Assembly: GCF_030687535.1 (NCBI RefSeq)
Contig: NZ_CP117437.1
Span: 4,795,501-4,859,500 of the forward strand
Direction: 5' to 3'
DNA: 64,000 nt
Origin: Pseudomonas sp. FP2335
Lineage (GTDB): Bacteria > Pseudomonadota > Gammaproteobacteria > Pseudomonadales > Pseudomonadaceae
Of this stretch, positions 54,918 to 64,000 are shown piece by piece (the first letter of the stretch is position 1; each line of letters begins with the position of its first letter). The notes beneath the pieces were generated by a model. The model saw only the letters and a list, made by a program, of their open reading frames with translations. It did not search any database and had not been told where the DNA came from. The position numbers and the translations under genes were made by a program.

Positions 54918-55280
54918 ATGCGCACAGTGAATCAACCCGCCGATACGCCGCAAAGCCCTGCCGAAATGCGCCGTACCGCGCTGTACCTGACGCTGGCCCA
55001 AGTGCCTGAAGGTTGCGTGGTGAGCTACGGTGAGTTGGCCCATCTGGCGGGTTTGGGCCGCGCTGCACGCTGGGTCGGACGCACCCTCAGCCAGTTGCCC
55101 GAAGACACGCGCCTGCCCTGGCATCGGGTGTTGGGTGCCGGCGGTCGGATAAGTCTGCCGGTGGGCAGCGCCTCGGGCGACGAACAACGTGCGCGTTTAC
55201 GCAGCGAAGGTGTCAGTATCCTGAACAATCGCGTGGATATTCAGCGTCATGGCTGGCGCCCGGTAGAGCACAGCGGTTAG
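54918..55280 (+). CDS. Alkyltransferase-like protein (ATL)
   Basis: 120 residues, the size of single-domain ATLs. The MGMT active-site PCHR is replaced by PWHRV (Trp 68 in place of the acceptor Cys), so it cannot transfer alkyl groups to itself. The arginine-finger segment RAARWVGRTL (48-57) and YGELA (37-41) are kept. ATL proteins bind O6-alkylguanine and hand lesions to nucleotide excision repair. Upstream ATG/GTG alternatives differ by only a few residues. Confidence 0.9.
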   Translation: MRTVNQPADTPQSPAEMRRTALYLTLAQVPEGCVVSYGELAHLAGLGRAARWVGRTLSQLPEDTRLPWHRVLGAGGRISLPVGSASGDEQRARLRSEGVSILNNRVDIQRHGWRPVEHSG

Positions 55281-55323
55281 AGTGCGCGCTTTGTTTCCGC
55301 AAACCTGAGGCAGACTCCAGCCC

Positions 55324-56856
55324 ATGCCCCGTAAAACCTGGCGCGCCGCGCTCGCTGCCTATGCCAGCCCCTCGACGTTGGTCCTGTTGTTGCTCGGCTT
55401 TGCCGCCGGCCTGCCTTACATGTTGGTGTTCTCGACGCTTTCTGTGTGGTTGCGTGAGGCCGGAGTGGCTCGCGAAACCATCGGCTATGCGAGCCTGATC
55501 GGTTTGGCCTACGCCTTTAAATGGGTCTGGTCGCCGCTGCTCGACCAATGGCGCCTGCCGCTGTTGGGCAAACTCGGACGTCGTCGTTCCTGGCTGGTGT
55601 TGGCCCAGTCGCTGGTGATCCTCGGATTGATCGGCATGGGTTTCTGCGACCCGCAGAAACACTTGTCCTGGCTGATCGCCATCGCGGTCGTGGTGGCCTT
55701 CGCGTCCGCCACCCAAGACATTGCCGTCGACGCCTACCGCCTGGAAATCGCCGACGACACCCGCCAGGCCGCCCTGGCCGCCAGCTACATGTCCGGCTAC
55801 CGCATCGCCGCCCTGCTGGCCACGGCCGGCGCACTGTTCTTTGCCGAAGGTTTCGGCTCTACCGGGTTCAACTATCAACACTCGGCGTGGCTCGGCACCT
55901 ATGTGCTGTTTGGCGTGCTGATGGTGCCTGCGCTGCTGACCACCCTGTTCATGCGTGAACCGAACGTGCCACTGCGCACCCAGTTGCAAGCCGGACGCTA
56001 CAGTTTTGTGCACCAGCTGGTCTCGGTATTCGTACTGATCGTGCTGTTGGTGTCGGTGCCGGCAATGTTCACCCAGCTGTACAACACCGATTTCGACAGC
56101 GTGCTGTTCCACGGCATGAGCGTGTGGGACCTGCTGATGGACGACCGCGCGTTCCTGCGCGCCATCCTCTATATCACTCTCACCGCCTTGTGCCTGTCAG
56201 CCATGGGCCGTCGCGGCCTGGCGCCGGTGCTGACGCCGGTCAACGACTTTATCCTGCGTTACCGCTGGCAGGCGCTGCTGCTGCTCGGGCTGATTGCCAC
56301 CTATCGCATGTCCGACACGGTGATGGGCGTGATGGCCAACGTGTTCTACATCGACCAGGGCTTCACCAAGGACCAGATCGCCGGAGTCAGCAAGATCTTC
56401 GGCCTGATCATGACCCTGCTCGGCGCCGGTATGGGCGGCTTGCTGATTGTGCGGTTCGGTATCCTGCCGATCCTGTTCATCGGCGGGATCGCCTCGGCTG
56501 GCACCAACCTGCTGTTCGTGATGCTTGCCGACATGGGCCCGGACCTGCAGATGCTGATCTTCACCATCTCCCTGGATAACTTCAGTTCCGGCCTCGCCAC
56601 TTCGGCGTTCGTGGCCTATCTGTCGAGCCTGACCAACCTCAAGTTCTCCGCCACACAATATGCGCTGCTCAGCTCGATCATGCTGCTGCTGCCACGCCTG
56701 ATCGGCGGGTACTCGGGGGTGATGGTGGAGAAGTTCGGCTATCACAACTTCTTCCTGATTACCTGCATGCTGGGCGTGCCAACGCTGTTTCTGATCGCGT
56801 TGCACTGGTTCCAGGAGAGTCGACGGATTCGGTTGAACCCACCGGTAGAAGACTGA
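55324..56856 (+). CDS. ampG: AmpG muropeptide permease
   Basis: 510 residues. A major-facilitator-type inner-membrane transporter bringing GlcNAc-anhydroMurNAc-peptides into the cytosol for recycling and for beta-lactamase induction. About 12-14 helices; the N-terminal GFAAGLPYMLVFSTLSVWLREAGV and ATQDIAVDAYRLE (about 137-149) are characteristic. It starts 43 bases after the ATL stop. The homologue in P. aeruginosa is longer at the C terminus. Confidence 0.9.
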   Translation: MPRKTWRAALAAYASPSTLVLLLLGFAAGLPYMLVFSTLSVWLREAGVARETIGYASLIGLAYAFKWVWSPLLDQWRLPLLGKLGRRRSWLVLAQSLVILGLIGMGFCDPQKHLSWLIAIAVVVAFASATQDIAVDAYRLEIADDTRQAALAASYMSGYRIAALLATAGALFFAEGFGSTGFNYQHSAWLGTYVLFGVLMVPALLTTLFMREPNVPLRTQLQAGRYSFVHQLVSVFVLIVLLVSVPAMFTQLYNTDFDSVLFHGMSVWDLLMDDRAFLRAILYITLTALCLSAMGRRGLAPVLTPVNDFILRYRWQALLLLGLIATYRMSDTVMGVMANVFYIDQGFTKDQIAGVSKIFGLIMTLLGAGMGGLLIVRFGILPILFIGGIASAGTNLLFVMLADMGPDLQMLIFTISLDNFSSGLATSAFVAYLSSLTNLKFSATQYALLSSIMLLLPRLIGGYSGVMVEKFGYHNFFLITCMLGVPTLFLIALHWFQESRRIRLNPPVED

Positions 56857-56860
56857 GCCT

Positions 56861-56959
56861 GTGGGAGCGGGCTTGCTCGCGAATGTGGTGGGTCAGTAAC
56901 GGATTTAGCGCCTGACACTGCGCATTCGCGGGCAAGCCCGCTCCCACACAAGCCCCACA
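56861..56959. repeat. REP doublet (class 1) with partial outer right arm
   Basis: Outward REP pair followed by a shortened extra arm (CACAAGCCCCACAT). Lies between ampG and proS, only five bases after the ampG stop. Confidence 0.92.
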
Positions 56960-57051
56960 TCCCCCTCTGCGTTCGGATGCCTGTACTCCGACAGCTTGCG
57001 CCCGTACAATCCCAAGTCATTTCAAGTCCAAGCAACCGACAACGGCCTACC

Positions 57052-58767
57052 ATGCGTACCAGTCAATATTTGCTCGCCACACAGAAAGAAACGCCTTCCG
57101 ACGCGGTCGTGATCAGCCATCAACTGATGCTGCGTGCCGGTATGATCCGCAAACTGGCCTCCGGCCTGTACACCTGGCTGCCCATGGGCTTGAAGGTGAT
57201 GCGCAAGGTCGAAGCCATCGTTCGCGAAGAAATGAACGCCGCCGGCTCTCTGGAAGTGTTGATGCCGAGCACCCAACCGGCTGAGTTGTGGCAGGAATCC
57301 GGGCGCTGGGAAGAGTACGGCCCTGAGTTGCTGCGCTTCAAGGATCGTCACGGCCGCGATTTCTGCGCCGGCCCGACCCACGAAGAAGTGATCACCGACC
57401 TGATGCGCAATGAGCTGAGCAGCTACAAGCAGCTGCCGCTGAACCTGTATCAGATCCAGACCAAGTTCCGTGATGAGATCCGCCCACGCTTCGGTTTGAT
57501 GCGCGGCCGCGAATTCATCATGAAGGACGCCTATTCGTTCCACGCTGACCAGGCGTCCTTGCAGGTCACCTACGACCGCATGCACCAGGCCTACTGCAAC
57601 GTGTTCACGCGCCTGGGCCTGAAATTCCGCCCGGTTGAAGCGGACAACGGTTCCATCGGCGGCGCTGGTTCCCACGAGTTCCACGTGCTGGCCGAATCCG
57701 GCGAAGACGACATCGTGTTCAGCAACGGTTCCGACTACGCGGCGAACATCGAGAAAGCCGAAGCCGTGCCACGGGAAACGTCCCGCCCGGCACCGGCCGA
57801 AGAACTGCGCCTGGTGGACACCCCGGATACCAAGACCATCGCGGCCCTGGTGGAGAAATTCAATCTGCCGATTGAAAAGACCATCAAGACCCTGATCGTG
57901 CGCGCCGAAGAAGAAGGCAAGCTGATCGCCCTGGTGATCCGTGGCGACCACGAACTCAACGAAATCAAGGCTGCCCAGCAACCTGGCGTGGCCAGCCCGC
58001 TGGTCATGGCCACCGATGCCGAACTGCGCGACGCCATCGGCGCCGGTGCCGGCTCCCTGGGCCCGCTGAACCTGCCGCTGCCGATCATCATCGACCGTTC
58101 GGTCGAGCTGATGAGCGACTTCGGTATCGGCGCGAACATCGACGACAAGCACTACTTCGGCGTGAACTGGGAACGTGACCTGCCGGTTCCGACCGTGGCC
58201 GACCTGCGTAATGTCGTCGCCGGCGACCCGAGCCCGGATGGCAAGGGCACCCTGGAAATCAAGCGCGGCATCGAAGTCGGGCACATCTTCCAGCTGGGCA
58301 ACAAATACAGCCAGGCGATGAACTGCAAAGTGCTGGGCGAGAACGGCAAGCCGGTGATCCTGGAAATGGGCTGCTATGGCATCGGCGTTTCCCGTGTGGT
58401 TGCCGCTGCCATCGAGCAGAACCACGACGAAAACGGCATCATCTGGAGCGACACCCTGGCGCCGTTCCAGATCGCCCTGGTCCCCCTGCGTTATGAGACC
58501 GAGCTGGTACGTGAAGCCACCGACAAACTGTATGCCGAACTGACGGCCGCCGGTTTTGAAGTATTGCTGGATGACCGGGACAAGAAAACCAGCCCGGGCA
58601 TCAAGTTCGCCGACATGGAACTGATTGGCATCCCGCACCGGATCGTGGTCAGTGACCGTGGCCTGGCCGATGGCAATCTGGAATACAAGAGCCGGACCGA
58701 AGCCGAAGCCCAACCGTTGCCGGTGGCTGACGTGCTGTCTTTCCTTCAGGCGCGTATTCGTCGCTGA
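57052..58767 (+). CDS. proS: Prolyl-tRNA synthetase
   Basis: 571 residues, bacterial-type class II enzyme charging tRNA-Pro. Motif 1/2 region ([23 protein letters not shown]) near 140-160, the editing INS/YbaK domain inserted at about 225-380, motif 3 ([15 protein letters not shown], about 441-455) and the anticodon-binding domain at the end. The ATG at 57052 is the family start; the in-frame upstream extension runs from near the REP. Confidence 0.98.
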   Translation: MRTSQYLLATQKETPSDAVVISHQLMLRAGMIRKLASGLYTWLPMGLKVMRKVEAIVREEMNAAGSLEVLMPSTQPAELWQESGRWEEYGPELLRFKDRHGRDFCAGPTHEEVITDLMRNELSSYKQLPLNLYQIQTKFRDEIRPRFGLMRGREFIMKDAYSFHADQASLQVTYDRMHQAYCNVFTRLGLKFRPVEADNGSIGGAGSHEFHVLAESGEDDIVFSNGSDYAANIEKAEAVPRETSRPAPAEELRLVDTPDTKTIAALVEKFNLPIEKTIKTLIVRAEEEGKLIALVIRGDHELNEIKAAQQPGVASPLVMATDAELRDAIGAGAGSLGPLNLPLPIIIDRSVELMSDFGIGANIDDKHYFGVNWERDLPVPTVADLRNVVAGDPSPDGKGTLEIKRGIEVGHIFQLGNKYSQAMNCKVLGENGKPVILEMGCYGIGVSRVVAAAIEQNHDENGIIWSDTLAPFQIALVPLRYETELVREATDKLYAELTAAGFEVLLDDRDKKTSPGIKFADMELIGIPHRIVVSDRGLADGNLEYKSRTEAEAQPLPVADVLSFLQARIRR

Positions 58768-58787
58768 AAACCAGATCAAGAGAAGTC

Positions 58788-59741
58788 ATGTTCAAGCGAA
58801 ACACCAGAGCCCTGGGGGGCGCCGCCTTGTGCGGCGCCCTGCTGGTCAGCGGCTGCGCCAACCAGATGTCGCAACGCAGTGAGCACGAGGAGCGGGTCGA
58901 GCGTAAGTTGCTCGACCACAGCCTGCAGATTGATGTAGGCGAACCCAAAGTGCTGGAGCTGCCGCAACGCCGGGTCCGGATTCACGAGCAGAAGACCTTT
59001 GAGGTCACCGAGTTCGAAGTCACCCGTCGTTATGACCGCTACACCCCCTACCAGCCCTGGCGCAAACTCTATGAGATGCCTTTGGGTGCCGTCGCCCTGG
59101 TGGCCGGCGCGGGCGCCAACGTGGTGAATATCTTCGCCCTTGGCAACCTGCCGGCCAGCGTGACCCGCGACTGGCTTACCTACGGCGTGGACGGCCTCAA
59201 CCCGTTCATGAACGTGCAATCCCACGGCCGTGCGCAACAGAACCTGGCGGGTATCGATGAAGTCCAGCGCGACAAGCGCGTGGAGTATTCGAGCCTGCCC
59301 TGGAGCGAACGTCCGGTACAGGTTACCGCCGGCAAGCAAACCCATGAGTTGACCACCGACCGTAACGGCGTCCTGCGCCTGAACCTGCTGGACAGCCCAT
59401 TTGCCGAGCAAGACCTGAACCGCGTCACCACCCTGAAAATCAGCGTGGAAGATGGCCAGGACGACGTGCATTCGGACTCGACCCTGGCGATCAGCAGCAA
59501 CCTGCGCGGCAAGTTGCTCGAAGCCCACGGCCTGATCTATGACGACCTGGAAGATGACGAGGTGAACCAGTGGGTGCACCGAGTCAAACGCCTGTCGGAG
59601 TTGGGCCTGGAGGAAGAAGCCAGCGAGCTGGAACAAAGCCTGATCGAACTGACCCGCAATGACCCCGAGTTGCAGCAGGAGTTTTTGCAGGCGTTGACCA
59701 AGGATGCGGGGCGGTTGGTGGCGGACCCTGGGGCTCGCTAA
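58788..59741 (+). CDS. Predicted lipoprotein, unknown function
   Basis: 317 residues. Lipobox VSGC (Cys 23) after a signal peptide; the mature part has a short hydrophobic stretch near 104-120 (ALVAGAGANVVNIFALG) and an acidic C terminus. It lies 20 bases after proS with AGAAG upstream, so it is probably co-transcribed; the same pairing occurs in other pseudomonads. I do not recognise a functional domain. Confidence 0.8.
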   Translation: MFKRNTRALGGAALCGALLVSGCANQMSQRSEHEERVERKLLDHSLQIDVGEPKVLELPQRRVRIHEQKTFEVTEFEVTRRYDRYTPYQPWRKLYEMPLGAVALVAGAGANVVNIFALGNLPASVTRDWLTYGVDGLNPFMNVQSHGRAQQNLAGIDEVQRDKRVEYSSLPWSERPVQVTAGKQTHELTTDRNGVLRLNLLDSPFAEQDLNRVTTLKISVEDGQDDVHSDSTLAISSNLRGKLLEAHGLIYDDLEDDEVNQWVHRVKRLSELGLEEEASELEQSLIELTRNDPELQQEFLQALTKDAGRLVADPGAR

Positions 59742-59769
59742 AACGTTAAGACAGTTAAATATCCAAAAT

Positions 59770-59856
59770 GTGGGAGCGGGCTTGCCCGCGATTGCGGTGA
59801 GCCAGCTTGCATATAACTGGCTGACCCACCGCTATCGCAGGCAAGCCAGCTCCCAC
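59770..59856. repeat. REP doublet (class 1), right arm decayed
   Basis: Outward pair in which the right arm carries several changes (GCAGGCAAGCCAGCTCCCAC), suggesting it is an older copy. Convergent intergenic position. Confidence 0.88.
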
Positions 59857-59871
59857 CGTTCTATCCGGTTT

Positions 59872-60930
59872 TTACCAGGAAAATTCGAGTTGTTCATTGC
59901 CGCTGCTCAGATCCAGCAAGCGCACCCCAATCCCCAGCAACCGCACCGGCTTCCCACCCCGATTAAACGCCTGCATCAGCAGCTGTTGATAACTCTCCAG
60001 ATCCCGCCCTGCCCCCGCCTGCTCCAAAGTGGTCTGGGTAAAGTCATGAAACTTCACCTTGACGAACGGCTTGCCCGCACGATAACTGCTGTCGATACGC
60101 GCCATGCGCCCAGCCAGGGTTTCCATCAGTTCAGGCAGTTTTGCCAGGCAGCTTGAGAGATCCGGCAGGTCCACATCGTAGGTGTTTTCCACACTGATCG
60201 ATTGCCGGCGACTGTCGTTCTGCACTGCCCGGTCATCAATCCCACGGGCCAGGCTCCAGAGCCGCTCGCCAAAACTGCCGAATTCGCGCACCAGTGCCAG
60301 CTTGTTCCATTCCCGCAGTTGCAGACAATCCTCGATACCCAGGCGCGCCAGCTTGTCGGCGGTGACCTTGCCCACGCCGTGCAACTTGCTCACCCGTAGC
60401 TGCGAGACAAAGTCTTCGACCTGGTCGGGGGTAATCACAAACAGGCCGTTGGGCTTCTTCCAGTCACTGGCGATCTTGGCCAGGAATTTGTTCGGCGCTA
60501 CGCCTGCGGATACGGTGATGTGCAGCTGGTTGGAAACCCGGCGGCGAATGTCCTGGGCGATACGCGTGGCACTGCCGCCAAAGTGTGGGCTATCAGAGAC
60601 ATCCAGGTAGGCCTCATCCAGCGACAGCGGTTCGATCAGGTCGGTGTAGTCGCGAAAGATCGTCTGGATTTCCTTCGACGCTTCCTTATAGGCGTCCATG
60701 CGCGGCTTGACGATGGTCAGGTCCGGGCAGAGCTTCAGGGCGTGGCGTGAAGACATGGCCGAACGCACGCCATAGGCCCGGGCTTCGTAGTTGCAGGTGG
60801 CGATCACCCCTCGCCTGTCTGCCGAGCCACCGACCGCCAGCGGCTTCTGCGCCAGGCTCGGGTCATCGCGCATCTCGATGGCGGCGTAGAAGCAATCACA
60901 GTCGACGTGGATGATTTTGCGTTGCGTCAT
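59872..60930 (-). CDS. dinB: DNA polymerase IV (Y-family, translesion)
   Basis: 352 residues from ATG 60930 (MTQRKIIHVDCDCFYAAIEMRD). The catalytic acidic residues occur in DCDCFYAA (about 10-17) and LSLDEAYLDVS (about 99-109), with the palm, thumb (HhH about 180-225) and little-finger domain (about 235-340). A C-terminal LEFSW tail resembles a beta-clamp-binding motif (QLEFSW). An SOS-box sequence lies 47 bases upstream. Confidence 0.97.
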   Translation of the reverse strand: MTQRKIIHVDCDCFYAAIEMRDDPSLAQKPLAVGGSADRRGVIATCNYEARAYGVRSAMSSRHALKLCPDLTIVKPRMDAYKEASKEIQTIFRDYTDLIEPLSLDEAYLDVSDSPHFGGSATRIAQDIRRRVSNQLHITVSAGVAPNKFLAKIASDWKKPNGLFVITPDQVEDFVSQLRVSKLHGVGKVTADKLARLGIEDCLQLREWNKLALVREFGSFGERLWSLARGIDDRAVQNDSRRQSISVENTYDVDLPDLSSCLAKLPELMETLAGRMARIDSSYRAGKPFVKVKFHDFTQTTLEQAGAGRDLESYQQLLMQAFNRGGKPVRLLGIGVRLLDLSSGNEQLEFSW

Positions 60931-60976
60931 ATAAACAGAGGGTTGATTCAACGGATCGCCAGTATCGCACTCACCC

Positions 60977-60992
60977 CTGTATATAGCACCAG
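60977..60992. promoter_or_regulatory. LexA (SOS) box of dinB
   Basis: CTGTATATAGCACCAG fits CTG-N10-CAG with the first nine bases identical to the ideal SOS box. Located just upstream of dinB. Confidence 0.8.
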
Positions 60993-61168
60993 TAGTTTGA
61001 ATCTTCCGCTTAAGCGGTAGGAAATATCCCAGATGAATTTATTTTCTCAATCGAATTCGGCATCCCAATAGAGCTGAAACCCTCGGCCACACTGGCCTGG
61101 AGCGCTTCCAGAGACCTTCGTGGAGAGCTAAGCGATTGAACCACAAGCGCTTTTCTTCAACTCAGCGG

Positions 61169-61196
61169 TTGACACCCCAGCGATCCTCTGTAGAAT
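61169..61196 (+). promoter_or_regulatory. Promoter of tRNA-fMet copy 1
   Basis: TTGACA (-35), 16-base spacer, TAGAAT (-10). Transcription would start near 61203, just before the tRNA 5' end, with a GC-rich discriminator. Confidence 0.9.
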
Positions 61197-61209
61197 GCCG
61201 ACACACAGA

Positions 61210-61286
<77 letters not shown>

Positions 61287-61292
61287 AACATC

Positions 61293-61324
61293 AAAAAAGG
61301 CTACTCGAAAGAGTGGCCTTTTTT
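61293..61324 (+). terminator. Terminator of tRNA-fMet copy 1
   Basis: AAAAAAGGCTACTC-GAAA-GAGTGGCCTTTTTT, a GNRA-looped stem with T-run, six bases after the tRNA. Confidence 0.93.
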
Positions 61325-61453
61325 GTGCGCGCCTGTTTTGGGGATGTATGAAAATTGTAAGACAAAAAAGTCTTTCCCCATCGCGCACTTACCGCGCACG
61401 GCCAACCGATGACAGTCAATTCACACTTATTTGACCCATTAGTTGATTAACGG

Positions 61454-61481
61454 TTGACACCCCGCCGCTTGGCTGTAGAAT
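61454..61481 (+). promoter_or_regulatory. Promoter of tRNA-fMet copy 2
   Basis: TTGACA, 16-base spacer, TAGAAT, the same hexamers and spacing as copy 1 although the spacer itself has diverged. Confidence 0.9.
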
Positions 61482-61493
61482 GCCGCCCACAGA

Positions 61494-61570
<77 letters not shown>

Positions 61571-61576
61571 AACATC

Positions 61577-61608
61577 AAAAAAGGCTACTCGAAAGAGTGG
61601 CCTTTTTT
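61577..61608 (+). terminator. Terminator of tRNA-fMet copy 2
   Basis: Identical to the terminator of copy 1. Confidence 0.93.
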
Positions 61609-61657
61609 GTATCCGGTGAAAAAGTTCTTCTGAAACAATGACATGGCATCTTTCATG

Positions 61658-61673
61658 AAACCGTACACGGTTT
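61658..61673. promoter_or_regulatory. Perfect 7-2-7 dyad upstream of mprF
   Basis: AAACCGTACACGGTTT, a perfect inverted repeat 164 bases before the mprF ATG. The regulator is not known; LuxR- or MerR-type proteins are possibilities only. Confidence 0.5.
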
Positions 61674-61836
61674 GTAGAGTCCATTTCATCGCACGCTATG
61701 CTTAATCCTCTACGACCAATGGCCGCAGTCGCCGCCCCCGGCGATACGCGTTAATATTTGTAATTATTTTGTCCATAGGGATTGGTAACTTGGCTGGATA
61801 CCTCCATCCTGTCGCGCACAATCCACGAGGTGATTG

Positions 61837-64000
61837 ATGCGCGCCAACTCGTCTGAACCACAAGACACCGTCACAGCAGAACAACCGATCACTCCCACCC
61901 GTTTGCGCTGGCTGGATCTGTTGAGCAAATACCGCCAGCCCATCGGATTGGCCGTCACCCTGTTGCTGTTTGCTATCGCCCTGATCGCTTGCCGACACTT
62001 GCTGCTGGAACTGGATCTCTACGCTCTCCACGACTCGATCCTGGAAGTGCCCAAGCCTGCCCTGCTGGGTGCGTTTGCCGCAGCGGTGGCCGGGTTCGTC
62101 ATTCTGCTGGGCTACGAATTCTCCGGCGCACGCTATGCCGGGGTGAAGTTACCGGCCAAGACCCTGGCCCATGGCGGTTTCACCGCCTTTGCCATTGGCA
62201 ACGCGATTGGCCTGTCGATGCTCTCCGGCGGCTCGGTGCGTTACCGCCTGTATGCTCGCCACGGTATTGGCGCTTCGGAAGTCGCCCGCATGACCGTGTT
62301 CGCCAGCCTGGCGCTCGGTTGTGCCCTGCCCCCTCTCGCCGCCCTGGCCACCTTGAGCAACCTGCCCGCCGCGGCCACGGCACTGAATTTGTCGCAAGGT
62401 TTGCTCGGCGGCGTCGCCGGTGCGGTGCTGTTGCTGTCGATCGCACTGTGCGTCGGCCTCTATCGCCGCCGCCTGCCGGAGCAACCGTTTGCCGACAACC
62501 TGCTGGTCAAGATCGGCCGCCGCACCCTGCGCCTGCCCGGCGCGCGTCTGACCTTCCTGCAACTGGTCATCACCGCACTCGACGTCGCCGCTGCCGCCAC
62601 CGTCCTTTATATGCTGCTGCCGGAAGCGCCACCGTTTGGTCCGTTCCTGCTGGTGTACCTGCTGGCCCTCGCCGCCGGTGTGCTCAGCCATGTGCCGGGG
62701 GGTGTCGGGGTTTTCGAAGCCATCCTGCTCGCGGCCTTTGCCGATAAGCTCGGCGCCGCGCCGCTGGCCGCCGCTCTGCTGCTTTACCGCATGATCTACG
62801 TGGTGCTGCCGCTGCTGATCGCCTGCGTATTCCTACTGGTCAACGAAGCCCAGCGCCTGTTCCAGACCCAGCAAAGCCTGCGGGTTGCCTCAGGCCTCGC
62901 GGCACCGGTGTTGGCCGTGCTGGTTTTTTTGTCCGGCGTGGTCCTGCTGTTTTCCGGCGCCACGCCAGAAATCGACTCACGCCTGGAAAACATCGGTTTC
63001 CTGATTCCCCACCGCCTGATTGACGCCTCGCACTTTGGCGCCAGCCTGATCGGCGTGTTATGCCTGCTGTTGGCCCAGGGCCTGCGTCGACGCCTGTCGG
63101 CCGCCTGGATGCTGACCATGGTGCTGTTGCTGGCGGGCGCCCTGCTCTCGCTGCTCAAAGGCTTCGATTGGGAAGAAGCCAGCTTGATGACCATGACCGC
63201 GATCCTGCTGGCGATCTTCCGACGCTCGTTCTATCGCGCCAGCCGCCTCACCGAACTGCCGTTCTCGCCGCTGTACCTGGTGGCCAGCGTCTGTGTGCTC
63301 GGGGCGTCGATCTGGCTGCTGCTGTTCGCTTACCAGGACGTACCGTACAGCCATCAGCTGTGGTGGCAGTTCACCCTGGACGCCAACGCCCCCCGCGGCC
63401 TGCGCTCGCTGCTGGGCGCCGCCGTGTTGCTGGTGATCGTGTCCCTGACCTGGCTGCTGCGTACTGCGCGCCCGGTGATCCACCTGCCGACACCTGACGA
63501 ACTGGAGCGCGCCAGCAAGATCCTGATGGCCTCGTCCCAGCCCGACGGCGGCCTGGCGCTGACCGGCGACAAGGCGCTGCTGTTTCATCCCAATGATGAA
63601 GCTTTCCTCATGTACGCCCGTCGTGGCCGCAGCCTGGTAGCCTTGTACGATCCGATCGGCCCGACCCAACCTCGCGCCGAAATGATCTGGCAATTCCGTG
63701 ACCTATGCGACATCCACCACGCCCGCCCGGTGTTCTATCAGGTGCGTGCGGAAAACCTGCCGTACTACATGGACATCGGCCTGACCGCGATCAAACTGGG
63801 CGAAGAAGCCCGCGTCGACCTGAAACGCTTTGACCTGGAAGCCAAGGGCAAAGAGATGAAGGACCTGCGCTACACCTGGAACCGTGGTACCCGGGACGGC
63901 CTGTCCCTGGAGATCCATGAACCGGGCACCGCGCCGATGGATGAGCTCAAAGTCATTTCCGACGCCTGGCTGACCGGCAAGAACGTGCGCGAAAAGGGTT
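61837..64000 (+). CDS. mprF: MprF-type aminoacyl-phosphatidylglycerol synthase/flippase, 3'-truncated
   Basis: 721 residues visible; the reading frame is open to the window edge and the family is about 850-880 residues. GAGGTG stands seven bases before ATG 61837. The N terminus has a soluble stretch, then many membrane helices forming the flippase (about 38-60, 75-98, 120-160 with HGGFTAFAIGNAIGLSMLSGGSVRYRLYAR, and more to about 545). From about 550 the cytosolic synthase domain begins (LALTGDKALLFHPNDEAFLMYARRGRSLVALYDPIG). It attaches Lys or Ala from charged tRNA to phosphatidylglycerol; the P. aeruginosa enzyme makes alanyl-PG. It contributes to cationic-peptide resistance. Confidence 0.93.
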   Translation, partial: MRANSSEPQDTVTAEQPITPTRLRWLDLLSKYRQPIGLAVTLLLFAIALIACRHLLLELDLYALHDSILEVPKPALLGAFAAAVAGFVILLGYEFSGARYAGVKLPAKTLAHGGFTAFAIGNAIGLSMLSGGSVRYRLYARHGIGASEVARMTVFASLALGCALPPLAALATLSNLPAAATALNLSQGLLGGVAGAVLLLSIALCVGLYRRRLPEQPFADNLLVKIGRRTLRLPGARLTFLQLVITALDVAAAATVLYMLLPEAPPFGPFLLVYLLALAAGVLSHVPGGVGVFEAILLAAFADKLGAAPLAAALLLYRMIYVVLPLLIACVFLLVNEAQRLFQTQQSLRVASGLAAPVLAVLVFLSGVVLLFSGATPEIDSRLENIGFLIPHRLIDASHFGASLIGVLCLLLAQGLRRRLSAAWMLTMVLLLAGALLSLLKGFDWEEASLMTMTAILLAIFRRSFYRASRLTELPFSPLYLVASVCVLGASIWLLLFAYQDVPYSHQLWWQFTLDANAPRGLRSLLGAAVLLVIVSLTWLLRTARPVIHLPTPDELERASKILMASSQPDGGLALTGDKALLFHPNDEAFLMYARRGRSLVALYDPIGPTQPRAEMIWQFRDLCDIHHARPVFYQVRAENLPYYMDIGLTAIKLGEEARVDLKRFDLEAKGKEMKDLRYTWNRGTRDGLSLEIHEPGTAPMDELKVISDAWLTGKNVREKG

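Overview
The window is a stretch of a Pseudomonas chromosome, most likely from the P. fluorescens species complex. The basis is high GC with strong GC3 bias, gene blocks I recognise from P. aeruginosa and P. putida (pykA / enoyl-CoA hydratase / ferredoxin reductase / class I fumarase; gtrS-gltR-glk-edd with divergent gap; DUF1111-imelysin-DUF1513-mexVW; colRS; groESL-fxsA; dinB and mprF), and many intergenic REP doublets built on GTGGGAGCGGGCTTGC, a type common in this complex. No prophage, insertion sequence, CRISPR array or defence island is visible; the content is almost entirely vertically inherited housekeeping, regulatory and envelope genes.

Layout. 1-5.5 kb: an overlapping co-directional cluster (SpoIIM-like, DUF4129, DUF4350, MoxR ATPase, DUF58). 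5.5-6.5 kb: a PilZ protein and a small TPR lipoprotein. 6.7-11.8 kb: pykA, then divergently arranged enoyl-CoA hydratase plus 2Fe-2S reductase and fumarase. 12-16.7 kb: a DctB/DctD-type two-component system followed by the kgtP-type transporter, which has a near-consensus sigma-54 promoter and two phased upstream dyads. 16.8-20.4 kb: a DUF347 membrane protein, flavin reductase, an 81-residue orphan, an ABM-domain protein and a divergent AraC-family regulator. 20.5-26.9 kb: the Entner-Doudoroff block gtrS-gltR-glk-edd on the minus strand with gap divergent, and two HexR-type operators between edd and gap. 27-32.1 kb: a Fur-box-preceded ECF sigma / FecR / TonB haem-receptor system with a haem oxygenase. 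32.2-35.7 kb: DUF454 protein, chemoreceptor, nitroreductase. 35.8-43.7 kb: dihaem DUF1111 protein, imelysin, DUF1513 and the MexVW-type efflux pair. 44-50 kb: ColRS flanked by a WaaP-like kinase / methyltransferase operon and an LTA-synthase-like phosphotransferase. 50-54.8 kb: groEL/groES with a sigma-32-like promoter, fxsA, a HugZ-type protein and a DUF481 protein. 54.9-61 kb: alkyltransferase-like protein, ampG, proS, a lipoprotein and dinB with an SOS box. 61.2-64 kb: two identical initiator tRNA-fMet genes, each with its own promoter and terminator, then mprF, which runs off the window.

The genes fall into a few themes: central carbon metabolism and its control (pyk, fumarase, glucokinase, edd, gap, GtrS/GltR, HexR sites, alpha-ketoglutarate uptake), iron/haem acquisition (Hxu-type system, haem oxygenase, imelysin cluster, HugZ), and envelope homeostasis (ColRS and neighbours, MexVW, AmpG, MprF).

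I did not find a wholly new system. The most rewarding points are regulatory and repeat structures: the inverted pair of operator-like clusters between the AraC regulator and its neighbour, the sigma-54/UAS architecture of kgtP, TTTTTCAC boxes bracketing colRS, REP doublets with stuttered outer arms, and a 33-bp-period direct repeat beside a second REP-like family. All database-style assignments are from memory of families and gene neighbourhoods, not from searches.
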